Shown here: one piece after another, positions 22,219 to 33,914 of the stretch
Numbering within the stretch: the first letter of the stretch is position 1
Layout: every line of letters starts with the position of its first letter
Assembly: GCF_022539505.1 (NCBI RefSeq)
Contig: NC_061508.1
Coordinates: forward strand, 345,539,484-345,603,483
DNA: 64,000 nucleotides
Reading direction: 5' to 3'
DNA from: Lolium rigidum
Taxonomy: Eukaryota > Streptophyta > Magnoliopsida > Poales > Poaceae
Program-made: the position numbers and the translations under genes
The notes under the pieces: generated by a model
Database searches by the model: none
The model's input: the letters and a program-made list of their open reading frames with translations, nothing else
Told to the model about the DNA's origin: nothing

Positions 22219-25200
22219 ATGGCGCCCCTCCATCAATTTTAACCAGCTTCCTAGAGAAAGAAAAGCTTAAGGGCAATGGTAGCAACTTCACCGATCGGTT
22301 CCGTCATGTGAGGATTTTCCTCACCGGTGGAAACCTCGCAATTTGTGCTCGAAGCACCGCTAGGTCCCCCACCACCTCCCGCAGTGTCCGAGGACATTAG
22401 GAATGTCTATGAGACTCGGGCAACTCGGCATCCGAGTTCAGTGTGCCATCTTGTGCAGCTTAGAGGCAGAGCTCCAAAAGCGTTTTGAGCACCACGACCC
22501 ATGTGAGATGATGCGTGAGCTCAAACTTATCTTTGAAACTCATGCGGCCGTGGAGAGCTATGAGGCCTCGAAGCAGTTCTTTACCTGCATGATGGAAGAG
22601 GGCAGCTCCGTTAGTGAGCACATGCTCGTCATGTCCGGCATGCGAAGAAGCTCAATGACTTGGGGATGATGATCCCTAACAAGCCGGGTATTCATCGTGT
22701 CCTCCAATCACCGCCACCAAGTTACAAGAACTTCGTGATGAACTACAACATGCGTAACATGAACAAAGAGTTACCCGAACTCTTCTCCATGCCGAAGTCT
22801 GCCGAAGTAGAAATAAAGAAGGAGAACCAAGTGTTGATGGTCAACAAGACCACCAGCTTCAAGAAGCAGGGCAAGCCTAACAAGGGCAACTTCAAGAAGG
22901 GCGGCAAGAAAGTTGCGGCCGCCTCCCGAGAAGCCTAAGGCTGGTCCTAAGCCCGATACCGTGTGCTATCACCGCCAGGGGAAGGGGCACTGGAAGCGTA
23001 ATTGCTCCAAATACTTGGCCGATCTGAAGAGCGGCAACATCAAGAAGAAAGGTATATTTGATATACATGTTATAGATGTCTATCTTACTAGTTCTCGTAG
23101 TAGTGCCTGGGTATTTGATACTGGTTCGGTTGCTCACATTTGTAACTCGAAACAGAACTGCGGAATAAACGAAGCCCGGCGAGGGACGAGGTGACGATGC
23201 GCGTTGGAAATGGATCCAAAGTCGATGTGATCGCCGTCGGCACGCTCCTCTACATCTACCTTCGGGATTAGTTTTAAACCTTAATAATTGTTATTTGGTA
23301 CCTGCGTTGAGCATGAACATTATATCCGGATCTTGTTTGATGCAAGACGGTTATTCGTTTAAGTCTCGAGAATAATGGTTGTTCGATTTATATGAGTAAT
23401 GTCTTTTATGGCCATGCACCCGAGATGAATGGTTTATTCTTGTTAAATCTCGATAGTAGTGATACACATGTTCATAACATTGATGCTAAGCGAATTAAAT
23501 TGAATGATAATTCTACTTATATGTGGCACTGTCGTCTTGGTCATATTGGAGTGAAACGCATGAAGAAACTCCATTCCGATGGACTTCTTGAGTCACTTGA
23601 CTTTGAGTCACTTGACAGATGCGAAGCATGTCTAATGGGAAAAATGACTAAGACTCCATTTTCTGGTACAATGGAGCGAGCTACAGATTTATTGGAAATC
23701 ATACATACCGATGTGTGCGGACCGATGAGTGTAGCATCGCGCGGTGGTTATCGTTATGTTCTGACTTTCACTGGATGATCTGAGTAGATATGGGTATATT
23801 TACTTTATGAAACATAAGTCCGAGACTTTCGAGAAGTTCAAGGAATTCCAAAGTGAAGTAGAAAATCAACGTAACAAGAAGATTAAGTTTCTGCGTTCTG
23901 ATCGTGGAGGCGAATATCTGAGTTATGAGTTTGGCATGCATTTAAAGAAATGCGGAATACTTTCACAGTTGACACCGCCGGGAACACCACAGCGTAATGG
24001 TGTGTCCGAACGTCGTAATCGAACTCTCTTAGATATGGTTCGGTCTATGATGTCTCTTACCGATTTGCCGTTGTCGTTTTGGGGTTATGCATTAGAGACA
24101 GCCGCATTCACTTTAAATAGGGCACCATCTAAATCCGTTGAAACGACACCGTATGAATTATGGTTTGGGAAGAAACCTAAGCCGTCGTTCCTTAAAGTTT
24201 GGGGTTGCGAAGCTTATGTAAAGAAGTTACAACTCGACAAGTTAGAACCCAAAGCGGAGAAATGCGTCTTCATAGGATACCCTAAAGAAACAATTGGGTA
24301 CACTTTCTATCACAGATCCGAAGGCAAAATCTTTGTTGCCAAGAACGGATCCTTTCTTGAGAAGGAGTTTCTCACTAAAGAAGTGACTGGAAGGAAAGTA
24401 GAACTCGACGAGGTTACTGAACCTTCTCTCATAGATCAGAGTAGCGCAGTGCCGGAAGAAGTTTCTGCGCAGCCTACACCGATAGGAGAGGAAGCGAATG
24501 ATGATGATCATGAAGCTTCGAACGAGGAAGCTATCGAACTCGCAGATCGACGAGGGAACGTACCACTCCCGATTGGTATGATCCCTGTCTAAATGTCATG
24601 ATTGTGGACAACAATGATGAGGACCCCGCGACGTATGAAGAAGCGATGATGAGCCCTGGATTCCAACAAATGGCAAGAAGCCATGAAATCCGAAATGGGA
24701 TCCATGTATGATAACAAAGTATGGACTTTGGTAGACTTACTCCGATAGCCGCAAGGCCGTCGAGAATAAATGGATCTTCAAGAGAAAAACAGATGCCGAT
24801 GGTAATATTACTCGTCTATAAAGCTCGACTTGTCGCAAAGGGTTTTCGACAAATTCAAGGAGTTGACTACGATGAGACTTTCTCACCCGTAGCGAAGCTA
24901 AAGTCTCGTGAGGATTTTGTTAGCAATAGCTGCATTTTTCGATTATGAGATTTGGCGGATGGATGTCAAAACGGCGTTCCTCAATGGTGATATTGAGGAA
25001 GAGTTGTATATGGTACAACCCAAAGGTTTTGTCGATCCCGAAAATGTCGACAAGGTATGCAAACTTCAGCGTTCCATTTATGGACCGAAGCAAGCATCCC
25101 GGAGTTGGAATCTACGCTTTGATAGAGTGATCAAAGACTTCGGTTTTATACGGACTCATGGTGAGGCCTGTATTTACAAGAAAGTGAGTGGGAGCTCTGT

Positions 25201-26203
25201 AGCGTTCCTGATATTATATGTAGATGACATATTATTGATTGGGAATGATATAGAACTATTAAGCAGCGTTAAAGGTTATTTGAATAAGTGCTTTTCAATG
25301 AAAGACCTTGGTGAAGCAGCATACATTTTAGGCATCAAGATTTATAGAGATAGATCAAGACGCCTAATAGGCCTTTCACAGAGTACATACCTGGACAAGA
25401 TTCTAAAGAAGTTTAGAATGGATGAAAGCAAGAAAGGGTTCTTGCCTATGTTGCCAGGTAAGGTCTTGAGTAAGACTCAAGGTCCAGCTACTGCGAGATG
25501 AAAGAGAGAGGATGAGCAAGATCCCCTATGCTTCGGCAAGTAGGCTCTCTCATGTATGCCATGCCGTGTACTAGACCGGATATCGCACATGCCGTTAGTT
25601 TGACCAGCGAGATATCAAAGTGATCCAGGAATGGAACATCGGACAGCGGTCAAGAATATCCCGAAGTACTTGAAAAGGACTAAGGATATGTTTCTTTGTT
25701 ATGGCGGTGACCAAGAGCTCGTTGTAACCAGCTACACCGATGCAAGTTGGAACACCGATCCCGATGACTCTAAGTCTCGGTCCGGGTACGAGTTTATATT
25801 GAATGGTGCGGCAGTAGCCGGAGCAGTTCCAAGCAAGTGCACGGTGGCGAAATCTTCAACAGAATCTGAATATATAGCGGCTTCAGAGGCTTCATCGGAA
25901 GCGGTATGGATGAAGAGGTTCATTGTTGAGCTTGGTGTGGTTCCTAGTGCATTGGACCCGTTAGTCATTTATTGTGACAACACGGGTGCCATCGCCAATG
26001 CAAAGGAACCAAGGTCACACAAGAAGCCGAAGCATATCAAGCTGCGTTTTCATTCGATTCGCGAGTACATCGAAGATGGTGAAGTAGAGATTTGCAAAGT
26101 ACACACGGATCCGAATGTTGCGGATCCGTTGACTAAAGCTCTCCCTAGGGCAAAGCATGACCAACACCGGAATGCTATGGGTGTTAGGTACCTTACAATG
26201 TAA
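22219..26203 (+). pseudogene. Copia gag-pol polyprotein, decayed by frameshifts
   Basis: The gag start at 22219 is soon interrupted. Its zinc knuckle near 22960 reads C-x2-R instead of C-x2-C before GKGHWKRNC, so one metal ligand is lost. The protease motif DTGS lies near 23115. The GAG-pre-integrase HxxxxH...CxxC block and the integrase core run from about 23452 to 24400, with a one-base insertion in a CTG at about 23770-23780. Reverse transcriptase (about 24800-25500) keeps the YVDD active site near 25217. RNase H ends at the stop at 26201-26203, the usual Copia C-terminus (ADPLTKALPRAKHD...). Further breaks lie near 23195, 24590, 24700, 24910, 25500 and 25620. Each block is well conserved between breaks, so it is a recently inactivated copy, or partly a victim of sequencing error (see findings). 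Confidence 0.9.
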
Positions 26204-26225
26204 TCTAGATTATTGACTCTAGTGC

Positions 26226-26235
26226 AAGTGGGAGA
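26226..26235 (+). other. Polypurine tract of the Copia element
   Basis: AAGTGGGAGA directly before the 3' LTR primes plus-strand synthesis in this family. The LTR start behind it reads ACTCGTTGG instead of ACTGTTGG, one extra base in a CTG. Confidence 0.85.
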
Positions 26236-26236
26236 C

Positions 26237-28031
26237 TCGTTGGAGATATGCCCAAGAGGCAATAATAAAGTGGTTATTATAATATCTTTGTGTTTATGAT
26301 AAATGTTTGCATACCATGCTATAATTGTATTAACCGAAACATTGGTACATGTGTGTTATGTAAACAACAAGGAGTCCCTAGTAAGCCTCTTGTATAACTA
26401 GCTTGTTGATTAATGGATGATCATGGTTTCGTGATCATGAACATTGGATGTTATTAATAACAAGGTTAAATCATTAGTTGAATGATATAATGGACACACA
26501 CCCAAATGAGCGTAGCATAAGATCAAGTCATTAAGTTCAATTTGCTATAAGCTTTCGATACATAGTTGTCTTAGTCCTTCGACCATGAGATCATATAAAT
26601 CACTTACACCGGAAGGGTACTTTGATTACATCAAACGCCATTGCGTAAATGGGTGGTTATAAAGATGGGATTAAGTATTTGGAAAGTGTGAGTTGAGGCA
26701 TATGGATCAATAGTGGGATTTGTCCATCCCGATGACGGATAGATATACTCCGGGCCCTCTCGGTGGAATGTCGTCTCGATTAGCTTGCAAGCATATGATT
26801 TGATCATAAGAGATGATATACCGCGGTACGAGTAAAGAGTACTTGTCGATAACGAGGTTGAACAAGGTATGGAGATACCGATGATCAAACCTCGGATAAG
26901 TAAAATATCGTGTGACAAAGGGAAATTGACATCGTATGTATATGGTTCATTCGATCACATAGTTCATCGTTGAATATGTAGGAGTCATTACGGATCTCCA
27001 GATCCCACTGATGATTATTGATCGGAGAGGAGTCTCGGTCATGTCTGCACATTCTCGAACCGTAGGGTGACACACTTAAGGTTGCGATGTTGCTAGGGGT
27101 AGTTTTGGGATTAAAGAAATAGTTTTGGAGAGTTGCGGAATTGTTCCGGGAAGATGATTAATAATTTATTAATTAATTGAATTAGTAAATATTAATATAT
27201 ATTTATTTAATAGAAATAAATATAAGACTAAAAATAGTCTATGAGTAGTTTTGTTAATGGGCCAATTTAGTAGCTCATGTAGACAGACTATTAAAGAAAA
27301 GAAGGAAAAGAAAAAAAAAGAGGTGGCCGGGCTGAGCCGGCCGGTGCTCTCACGAGCGCCAGGCCAAGGCCTTAGCCTTGAGCCACGCTGTGAGTGCCTT
27401 GGGCCATCCATACAAGCAAGCAAAGGCCAAGGCATCGTTTGCCTGTACGGCCGGCCGATCGATCCGATCGATCGATTGCTTGTAAAATCGGCAAAACATG
27501 GTTTGCTTGGCTTGCACGCAATTGGCTGATCGTGGGCGCCTATAAAAGGATAGGCGCGTACGGTACAATGAGATTTTTTGTGTGCTGCAGCTTTGCTCCG
27601 TTTGCTACTCCTTCTGCCTAGTTTCTTCCACCCAACGCGAACAGGCGAAGCCCTGTCCGTGCAAACTCTCCACCACCACCACACCGTCGTCTGTCGTCGG
27701 AATAGATCCCATCTACCACATCTCCCCGCTTGCTGGAACAAGGAGGAGGTGTCTTCATCGAGCTGTACGTGTGACCGAGTACGGAGGTGCTGCCCGTTTG
27801 CAGCGTCGGAGGGATCGTCATCGCGATCTTGAGATCGGCAAGTGTACGACTACATCACCCACGAGATCCGATCTCGTTTCCGCTTAGCGATCTACAAGGG
27901 TATGTGGATCCAACCTTTCTCGTTGCTTCAATCTAGTAGATTAGATCTTGGTGTTTTTCCATAGATTGGATCTTGGATTTATTCGTCTTGCGGTAGGAAA
28001 TTTTTTGTTTTCTATGCTACGAACCCCTTCA
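26237..28031 (+). repeat. 3' LTR of the Copia element
   Basis: 1795 bp, nearly identical to the 5' LTR. It ends AACCCCTTCA and is followed by the target duplication GCCAC. Confidence 0.96.
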
Positions 28032-29082
28032 GCCACGCCGGAGGCCGTGCTCGCCACGACGGAGGCCGACGCCGGGGTCGCCGTGCCGCGCCTGTGCTTG
28101 CCTCGCCGGAGGCCGCATGGCCACTGGCGCGGGCGAGCGGGGCAGGGCGTCGTGGGCGGCGGCGGAGGGCAGCGGGGCCGGTCTCCGCGCCGGCCGAGAC
28201 GCGCGGCGGCCGGGGCCGGGCTCCGCGGCGGCGGGGGCCGTGCACGGGGCAGCTGCGCGGCGTGGCGAGGCCGGCGACGGCGCAGCCGTGGCGGGCGAGC
28301 CCGGCGCGAGCCCTCGCGCGGCGCGGCGAGCTCGGCGACGCGCGCGGCCATGGCGAGGTGCCCGAGCCCCTGCGTGGCGACGAGCGCGGGCGTGGCGACG
28401 CCGCGGCGACGGCGCGGCCGGGCGGGCGAGCCCGGCGCGAGCCCCTCGCGCGGCGCGGCCATGGCGAGGCGCGCGAGCCCCTGCCCCGTTCTCCGCGGGC
28501 GCGGCCATGGCGAGGCGCGCGAGCCCTCGCCCCGTTCTCCGCGGGCGCGGCCCCGTTCCTTGCCGCCATGGGCGAGGCCCTGTTCGTCGCCGCCGTTCGC
28601 CGCCGTGGGCGCGGCCCTATTCCTCGCCGAGCTCCGCCGGCGCCCGTGCACGCGCGCTCGGCCGTCGCCCTGCGCGTCGCCGTCGACGAGGTTTGCCGCC
28701 GGAGCTCGTTTTGACAGCGGCAACTTCCGGCATGGATGAAAAAAAGTGAGGAATCGGCGACGGCGTTCTCCATGCGTCGGTGACGGCGGCAGTTGACCAG
28801 GCCAGCCAAAATCCGGTGGCTATGCCGGTCATCTTCATGGGAAAAAGAAACATAGGAGAGAGAAAGTGTGGGGCTGGGTGGATAGAAACGGACGTCCGGA
28901 GCTGTCCAGAGCCAGCCGGACAGACGCAAAGTCCGCCGAAATTTGAGACGGGTTTGGGTCGCTCTGGACTTTATTGCTGTCCGTTTTTGTTTTGGGTTGC
29001 CCCGTTGGGAGCAGGTTTTGTCCGGAAAGACCCAAACGGATGATTTTTTGCATTTGGGTCTGCCCCGTTGGAGATGGCCTAA

Positions 29083-29595
29083 GGTGAGGACAAGACGCAT
29101 ACACATGGCCGAATATGTGGCATCACCGTAGTGCTGAGCGGCAACGCTTCTCTGGCGACGAGCGGGACGGGGATGATTTGACATGCATGTGACAACGCTG
29201 ATATATATGCTTCTCCTTCAGCGTAACGATGAATGGTAAATTGAGCCCGTTCGATTGATCGATGTGCGTGGCATGAAGATTGAAGAGACCGGCTGCACTT
29301 AGATGGAATTAAATGGCTGAGTCTAGGGAGCGATGCATGGATAATTGCAGATTTATCCAAGTAGTACAAGTATGGATTGAACGAAGCCCGGGAAACATAT
29401 GCTTGATAAAATTGCTGCTAGGACTCAGGAACCATGTTTGATCCATGTAGTTTGGGTAAGTACCAATTGGATGAGGATCATCATATGGGACGGCTAGAAA
29501 AGGGCATGTTTCTAGAATCTCTTGCCTATCACTCTGTTTCTTTCCACGCGTGAGTCTCAGCTGTATACAAGTGAACATTGCAAACAGTGTGCTAT
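29083..29595. other. Intergenic; 29390-29580 is the duplicate of 11640-11880
   Basis: No gene recognised. The second half is the diverged counterpart of 11640-11880. Confidence 0.55.
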
Positions 29596-29627
29596 TTTTC
29601 TGAGTAATGCACATCTTTGGAAAGCTA

Positions 29628-31167
29628 GAGTAAATTACAACTACCATAATTGAGACGAATTCGATGGGTCAATACCAGTTTTGTTAATTTTTTCAAGTCA
29701 GTACCATTTCTGAGGCAGGAAACAACAAATGGAGCAAAACCAGACAGTGTTTTTACCTTTATGGCCCCACTGTCGGTGATGATGTGCCTTGACGGCCGTC
29801 CCCTCTGTTTGGAGGAGCTGAGATGGAGATGGGCCCACATGTTATGACCACTTTTTTTTATTTTCTGTTCTTTTAATTTCTCTCTCTATCTCTTCTGGGG
29901 AACTTTCTCTGTCCACCTACCTTCGAAGACCGGACCCTGCTCGCCTTGTCGCCTAGCTCCTCCTGCCTACGGCGCCCCTCTCTCTCCGGTCGAGCGCCGC
30001 TCACCCGCTTCGCGCCCGTCCGCATCCACGTCGTTTGCGCGCGTCCCAGCTCCTCCAATGCTACGCTCCGCTCGCGCCGGCGATGCCCCCAGCCGCGCCG
30101 GTCCTGCTGTGGCTCGGATGAAGGGAACCTCTCTCCCTCTGCGAGCACCAAATTCATGCCGCGCCACGGGTCCCGTCCGGCTGCGAGCAACAACTCCATG
30201 CCGCGCCCGAACATCACCGCCGCGAGGAACCCACCGGTGCTAGACCCGGCCGCCATGAGTTCGCGGACCATTGCATCATGGGCTTGCGCTGCGTCGGAAA
30301 TGCCGGCCTCACCTGTGGGAAGGCGCCCGCATAGGAGGTCGCAGACTAGGGCATCGTGTGCTTGCCGCTGCCGTCGCGCCAGTAGAGAAGGTCGCGGACC
30401 ATGGCGTTGCGCGCTTGCCGCCGCGCCGGAACGCCGGCCTCACTTCTGTGACGGCGCTCTCACAGGAGGTGGTGGACTAGGGCATCGCGTGCTTGCCGGC
30501 GCTGGTGCCCCTGTGCCGCCATGCGCGCCGCCTTGTACTCCACGTCGACGGCGCCGACTTCGCTAGCCGCGAGGCCATGCCGGGCTGCGCAGCACCAGGT
30601 CGGTGCCAATCGTCTTCGTCCTTGCGCGGTCTGTCACAACCACCCTGGCGCTGCCTTTCATGCGGAGGCGAGGAGACGGTGCAAGACGCGTGCTTGAGCT
30701 GCGGCGGATGCGTGCGGGCCGGGAGCTGCAGCGACGCCGGCCGACGGAGCTGGGGCGTGTCCCGCTGGCCGCATGCGCTGCGCGTGCTCCTTCAGTGGGG
30801 GCGCGGACGACGGCGCGCTGGCCGCGGCCGCGCTCGTCAGGCTCGAGCGCCATCTTCAAGAGCTCTCCGGCGACCCTTCCGCGCACGTCACAGGCTACTT
30901 CTACCGTTGCAGCACGGCCGCGTTTCCTGGCCAAATCGGTCAACGCCACCAGATCAGATATTCACCAGCTAGTTTAAACGGCGGGTGATACCGTTAGTCC
31001 ACATCATCACTGGTAGTGGGGCCGCAGAGATTAAAACGCTGTCTGTATAGAATTAGTGCAATTTGTTGCTCCATGTCTCAGAAATGGTATTGACTTGAAA
31101 AATTTAACAAAATCGGTACTGATCCGTCGAATTCGTCTCAACTGTGGTAGTTGCTTGTAATTTACTC
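29628..31167. mobile_element. Mutator-like element, Pack-MULE candidate, 1540 bp
   Basis: Terminal inverted repeats of about 95 bp start GAGTAAATTACAA at both ends. The 9-bp duplication GGAAAGCTA flanks it exactly (29619-29627, 31168-31176). The middle, about 29935-30960, is far richer in G and C than the ends and has no transposase, the typical look of a Pack-MULE carrying captured gene pieces. One frame near 30660-30740 has a Cys-rich stretch (CLSCGGEETVQDACLSCGGC). I cannot name a donor gene. Removing it restores the LINE frame. Confidence 0.9.
30261..30520. repeat. 131-bp tandem duplication inside the MULE
   Basis: TCGCGGACCAT at 30261 and again at 30392 start two units sharing GCCGGCCTCAC, AGGAGGT and GACTAGGGCATCG in order. 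The duplication lies within the presumed captured segment. Confidence 0.7.
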
Positions 31168-32108
31168 GGAAAGCTAAGATGCCTCTAAAAATAAAAGTTT
31201 GGCTCTGGTTAATCTGGCACAATGCAATTGTAAATAAAGATAATATGAAAAAGAGGGGCTCTATTGGAGACTTTAAATGTGTATTTTGTGATGAATTTGA
31301 GATAATACAGCATCTTTTCTTTGATTTCCCAGCTGCAAAATATATGTGGAGTATTCTGAGTATGTATTTGGGTGCTAGTAATAGACCTGTACTAGGTGGA
31401 TAGAAAGAATCTTACATGGAAAACTAACTTGCATGTTGTTAGGGTATCAGCTATGTGTTGGTCTATGTGGAAGTTGAGAAATAGATCTTGTTTTGTGTTT
31501 AAGCTTATGAAATCACCTGCCGAGATCATTTGTTATTCCTGTTCTTTATTAGCATACTGTGCAGGGTTTTCAATCAGTTAATGAAAACAAGTGAAATACT
31601 AACAGATGCAGATGTTGCAGGACATGGCACACTATCACTTCGTACTTCTCAAGGTAGCAGATCTCTTCAGACCGAGGAGCATCAAGATGACCAGGAGGAC
31701 GAAGAGCAGGCTTAAATTGGGGACGAAGAACTGGATGTTTGAACCAAATGAAGTTGTTGTCTGAGAGAAACTATGATGGCTAGGTTCTGTTGGGTTCTCT
31801 TAGTCTAGGCTTGTAAAATTTTGTAGATTTTCTCAAAACTTATGTTCGTTCTGGTGGTAGAGGCTAGTTGCTTTTGCTTCTGGTCGGTTATTTAGTTTTG
31901 GTCATGTTCTAGTTGTGGTGCTTGAGTGGAAATCTTGTCTGTGCTATGTGTATAGGCTGGTTCCTTGACGTTCTTCTTTGGACTCTTATTTGTATTCTTT
32001 TTTAGCTTTCTTTTCCCCAGGGGGTGTACTGAACATAAACGACTCTGTTTAGTTATCTTTGATGGTGGAGCACATGCTTCGTGTGGATTTTTTTTCTGAA
32101 TAATGCAC

Positions 32109-32521
32109 TAACAGTTCTTAAAATTAAACTACACATGCATGGATGATTTAGGCAACATTTTTCATTGTCTAATATGTTCATGCAGTACCTAACTATAGGC
32201 GCCCACAAGTTCCTCTACTGATCTACAAGAGTGTCATCTCTTCCCTTCCATTCACATAGAACCTCTAGGAAGTGACAAGCCCTGATATATTCTTCACCAA
32301 TAGCCAAAGAGTGATCTGCTCGAAGACCATGTTATTCATTGGCAAAGGCAGACACCCCACCAGCCCACCACTATCTGAAGGACAATGCCACAGAATCACT
32401 CCCGCAATTCCATAGCAATCATTCTCTCACAGATTATGGCCAAGTAAAGTTGTTACTGTGCAAATTTTTATTTAACATAATTTTTCTGGTGGTTATGGAA
32501 CCGTCCTACTTTGTATCACAT
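32109..32521. other. Intergenic; duplicate of 14452-14870
   Basis: Diverged counterpart of the 3' flank of the IBH1-like gene. No coding copy of that gene follows here; the similarity ends near 32400. Confidence 0.55.
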
Positions 32522-32536
32522 AAACAAATATCCATG

Positions 32537-33900
32537 GACCTGACGCTCGCATCTATCTGGAGACTAAGGCAGCGGACGCACAGGACGCACGCACGGGTCG
32601 TCCCCTCCCGGGCGACTCGGGCGAACCCTAGCTGCTGCCGCCTTCCTCTCCCCCTCCCCTCCCCTCTTCGTCGTCCCCGGAGGCCGCCGCCGGCAAAGCC
32701 TGGCGCGGCCGGTGATGGGGGCGGCGGGGATCCTCACGTGGTCCCCTGGTGCTGCGGTAGGAGGCACGCCTCCGTGCCGGGGGGATGGTCCCGGTTCTGG
32801 TTGATGGCGGCGCGGGCGGTGTTGGGGGCGGCGGCGCGGCCCTGGCCATGGCGGCGCAACCCTCTCCGCCGTTCCTCGTCGTGGCCTCGCCGGGAGGGCG
32901 GTGATGGGGGCGGCGGCGTGGTCCTGTCCTACTTCCTCGCCTTGGCATGGCCGGGCGGGTGGGGATGGGGGTGGATCTCGTGCTGCTCCTCAAGATCTGG
33001 GATCACGGAACCAAGGGCGGCGGCCCTGGATGGCGATGGTGGTGACGGCGCCAACCTGGTGGCAGGTGGCGGGTGTCAGGTGCCGCTGACCGTGGCACCG
33101 CGGTGGTGGTCTTCTCTCTCGCCGGAGGAGATCGGCTAGTTGTGTGGCTAGCCGTGGCGGATCTTGCGATCCGTCGCCTAGCTCCCGATGGCGAGGCGCA
33201 GCTGCCGGTGAAAGCCGGCCCGGACTTCGATCATGGCGGATGATGGCGGCGCCTTTCGTCGTTACCTTGTTGAAGGCATTGTCTCTGCAGTCTGTGTTTC
33301 TTCGCCTGGGCTGCTCCAGGGGAAACCCTAGACCCAGGTCTCCCGGATCGGACGATAGCGGCGCGCAACGCCGTTCTCCCTGTTGGGGATATCGTTTTCG
33401 GAGCAGACAACGGATGGTGGTGGTGCTGAGGTGGAGCGGTGTGCTTTTGCTGTGTCGCCGTCGTCGAGTCGCCGTGGCATGGTGCAGTGGTGTCTCGGGA
33501 CGGATGCAGTGTGATGGACATGCACAGGATGGTGGAGTCGTCTAGCGCCATGGCGGCATCGATGGCAGGCTGACATGGTCAATGCGATGATCTCTCTTGA
33601 AGATGGAGTCGAGGAAGACGGCGGTAGCAACTTCTATGGCGTGTGCGTTGGCGTATGCTGAGAGTCTGCCTTGATCTGGATGTGCTTCTCATCTCGCTAT
33701 TGGGCGGCCTGGGAAGGCATTTGGTTTTTGGATGATATGTGTTGGTGAATTGTCACCCCCTTCATCCCTCTGTAGGTTTAGCGAGGTGGCTTCAAGTTTG
33801 ATCTTTTGTATTGCTCTTGTAAGGTGTTGTGAATAATCTAATAAAAAAAGTTGTGTGCATCCTTTGGATGCAGAAGCGATATTTCCCACATTTCAAAAAA
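32537..33900 (+). mobile_element. Non-autonomous retroposon, 1.36 kb, poly-A, with TSD
   Basis: ACAAATATCCATG precedes it (32524-32536) and follows it (33902-33914). The element ends in a short A-run, shared with the start of the duplication. The body is GC-rich and the 3' part contains AATCTAATAAAAAAAGTTGTGTGCATCC, a LINE-type 3' end (listed as one landmark: TGTGTGCATCCTTTGGATGC at about 33852). No reverse transcriptase is encoded; long GC-rich frames show no domain. It is best read as a LINE-derived element mobilised in trans. Confidence 0.8.
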
Positions 33901-33914
33901 AACAAATATCCATG

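Larger units (their letters stand above)
19221..28031 (+). mobile_element. Angela-type Copia LTR retrotransposon, complete, 8.8 kb
   Basis: Two near-identical LTRs (19221-21010, 26237-28031) flank a decayed gag-pol. The 5-bp duplication GCCAC lies at 19216-19220 and 28032-28036. A primer-binding site complementary to initiator tRNA-Met follows the 5' LTR and a polypurine tract precedes the 3' LTR. The order gag, protease, integrase, reverse transcriptase, RNase H is that of Copia elements. High LTR identity implies recent insertion. It sits inside the Harbinger-like element 18812-29079. Confidence 0.97.
18812..29079. mobile_element. Harbinger-like element split by a Copia insertion
   Basis: The left end GGGCATCTCCAACGCAGCGA and the right end (reverse complement GGCCATCTCCAACGGGGCAG) are inverted repeats. 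TAA flanks both sides (18809-18811, 29080-29082). Inside both ends lies GACCCAAACGGA. Without the Copia element (19221-28031 plus one 5-bp duplication) it measures about 1.45 kb. The right part, 28037-28740, is extremely GC-rich with tandem GGCCATGGCGAGGCGCGCGA-type units and many long spurious reading frames. No transposase is recognisable. Confidence 0.8.
29613..32091 (+). pseudogene. 5'-truncated LINE with 17-bp TSD, split by a MULE
   Basis: Coding sense starts at the left end (HLWKA), continues after the MULE as KMPLKIKVWLWLIWHNAI and reaches a zinc-binding block (CVFCDEFEIIQHLFFDFP, where the last Cys is lost). Stops and frameshifts follow near 31400 and 31580. The 3' untranslated part has GTGTACTGAACATAAACGAC, common in LINE tails. 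TTTTCTGAGTAATGCAC (29596-29612) and TTTTCTGAATAATGCAC (32092-32108) form a 17-bp target duplication with one mismatch. Without the MULE the insert is about 930 bp. No poly-A tail remains. Confidence 0.8.

Noticed and set aside
27948..28749. Long overlapping reading frames on both strands (up to 390 codons)
   Set aside because: Extreme GC content suppresses stop codons. The frames overlap in most phases, have repetitive Arg/Ala/Gly/Pro content and lie in transposon sequence; no domain is visible.
29946..30977. Several 120-206-codon frames in the MULE interior as host genes
   Set aside because: They overlap on both strands inside a transposon with exact ends; at most captured fragments.
32339..33139. 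266-codon frame starting before the retroposon
   Set aside because: It runs across the retroposon boundary at 32537 into GC-rich non-coding sequence; an artefact of composition.
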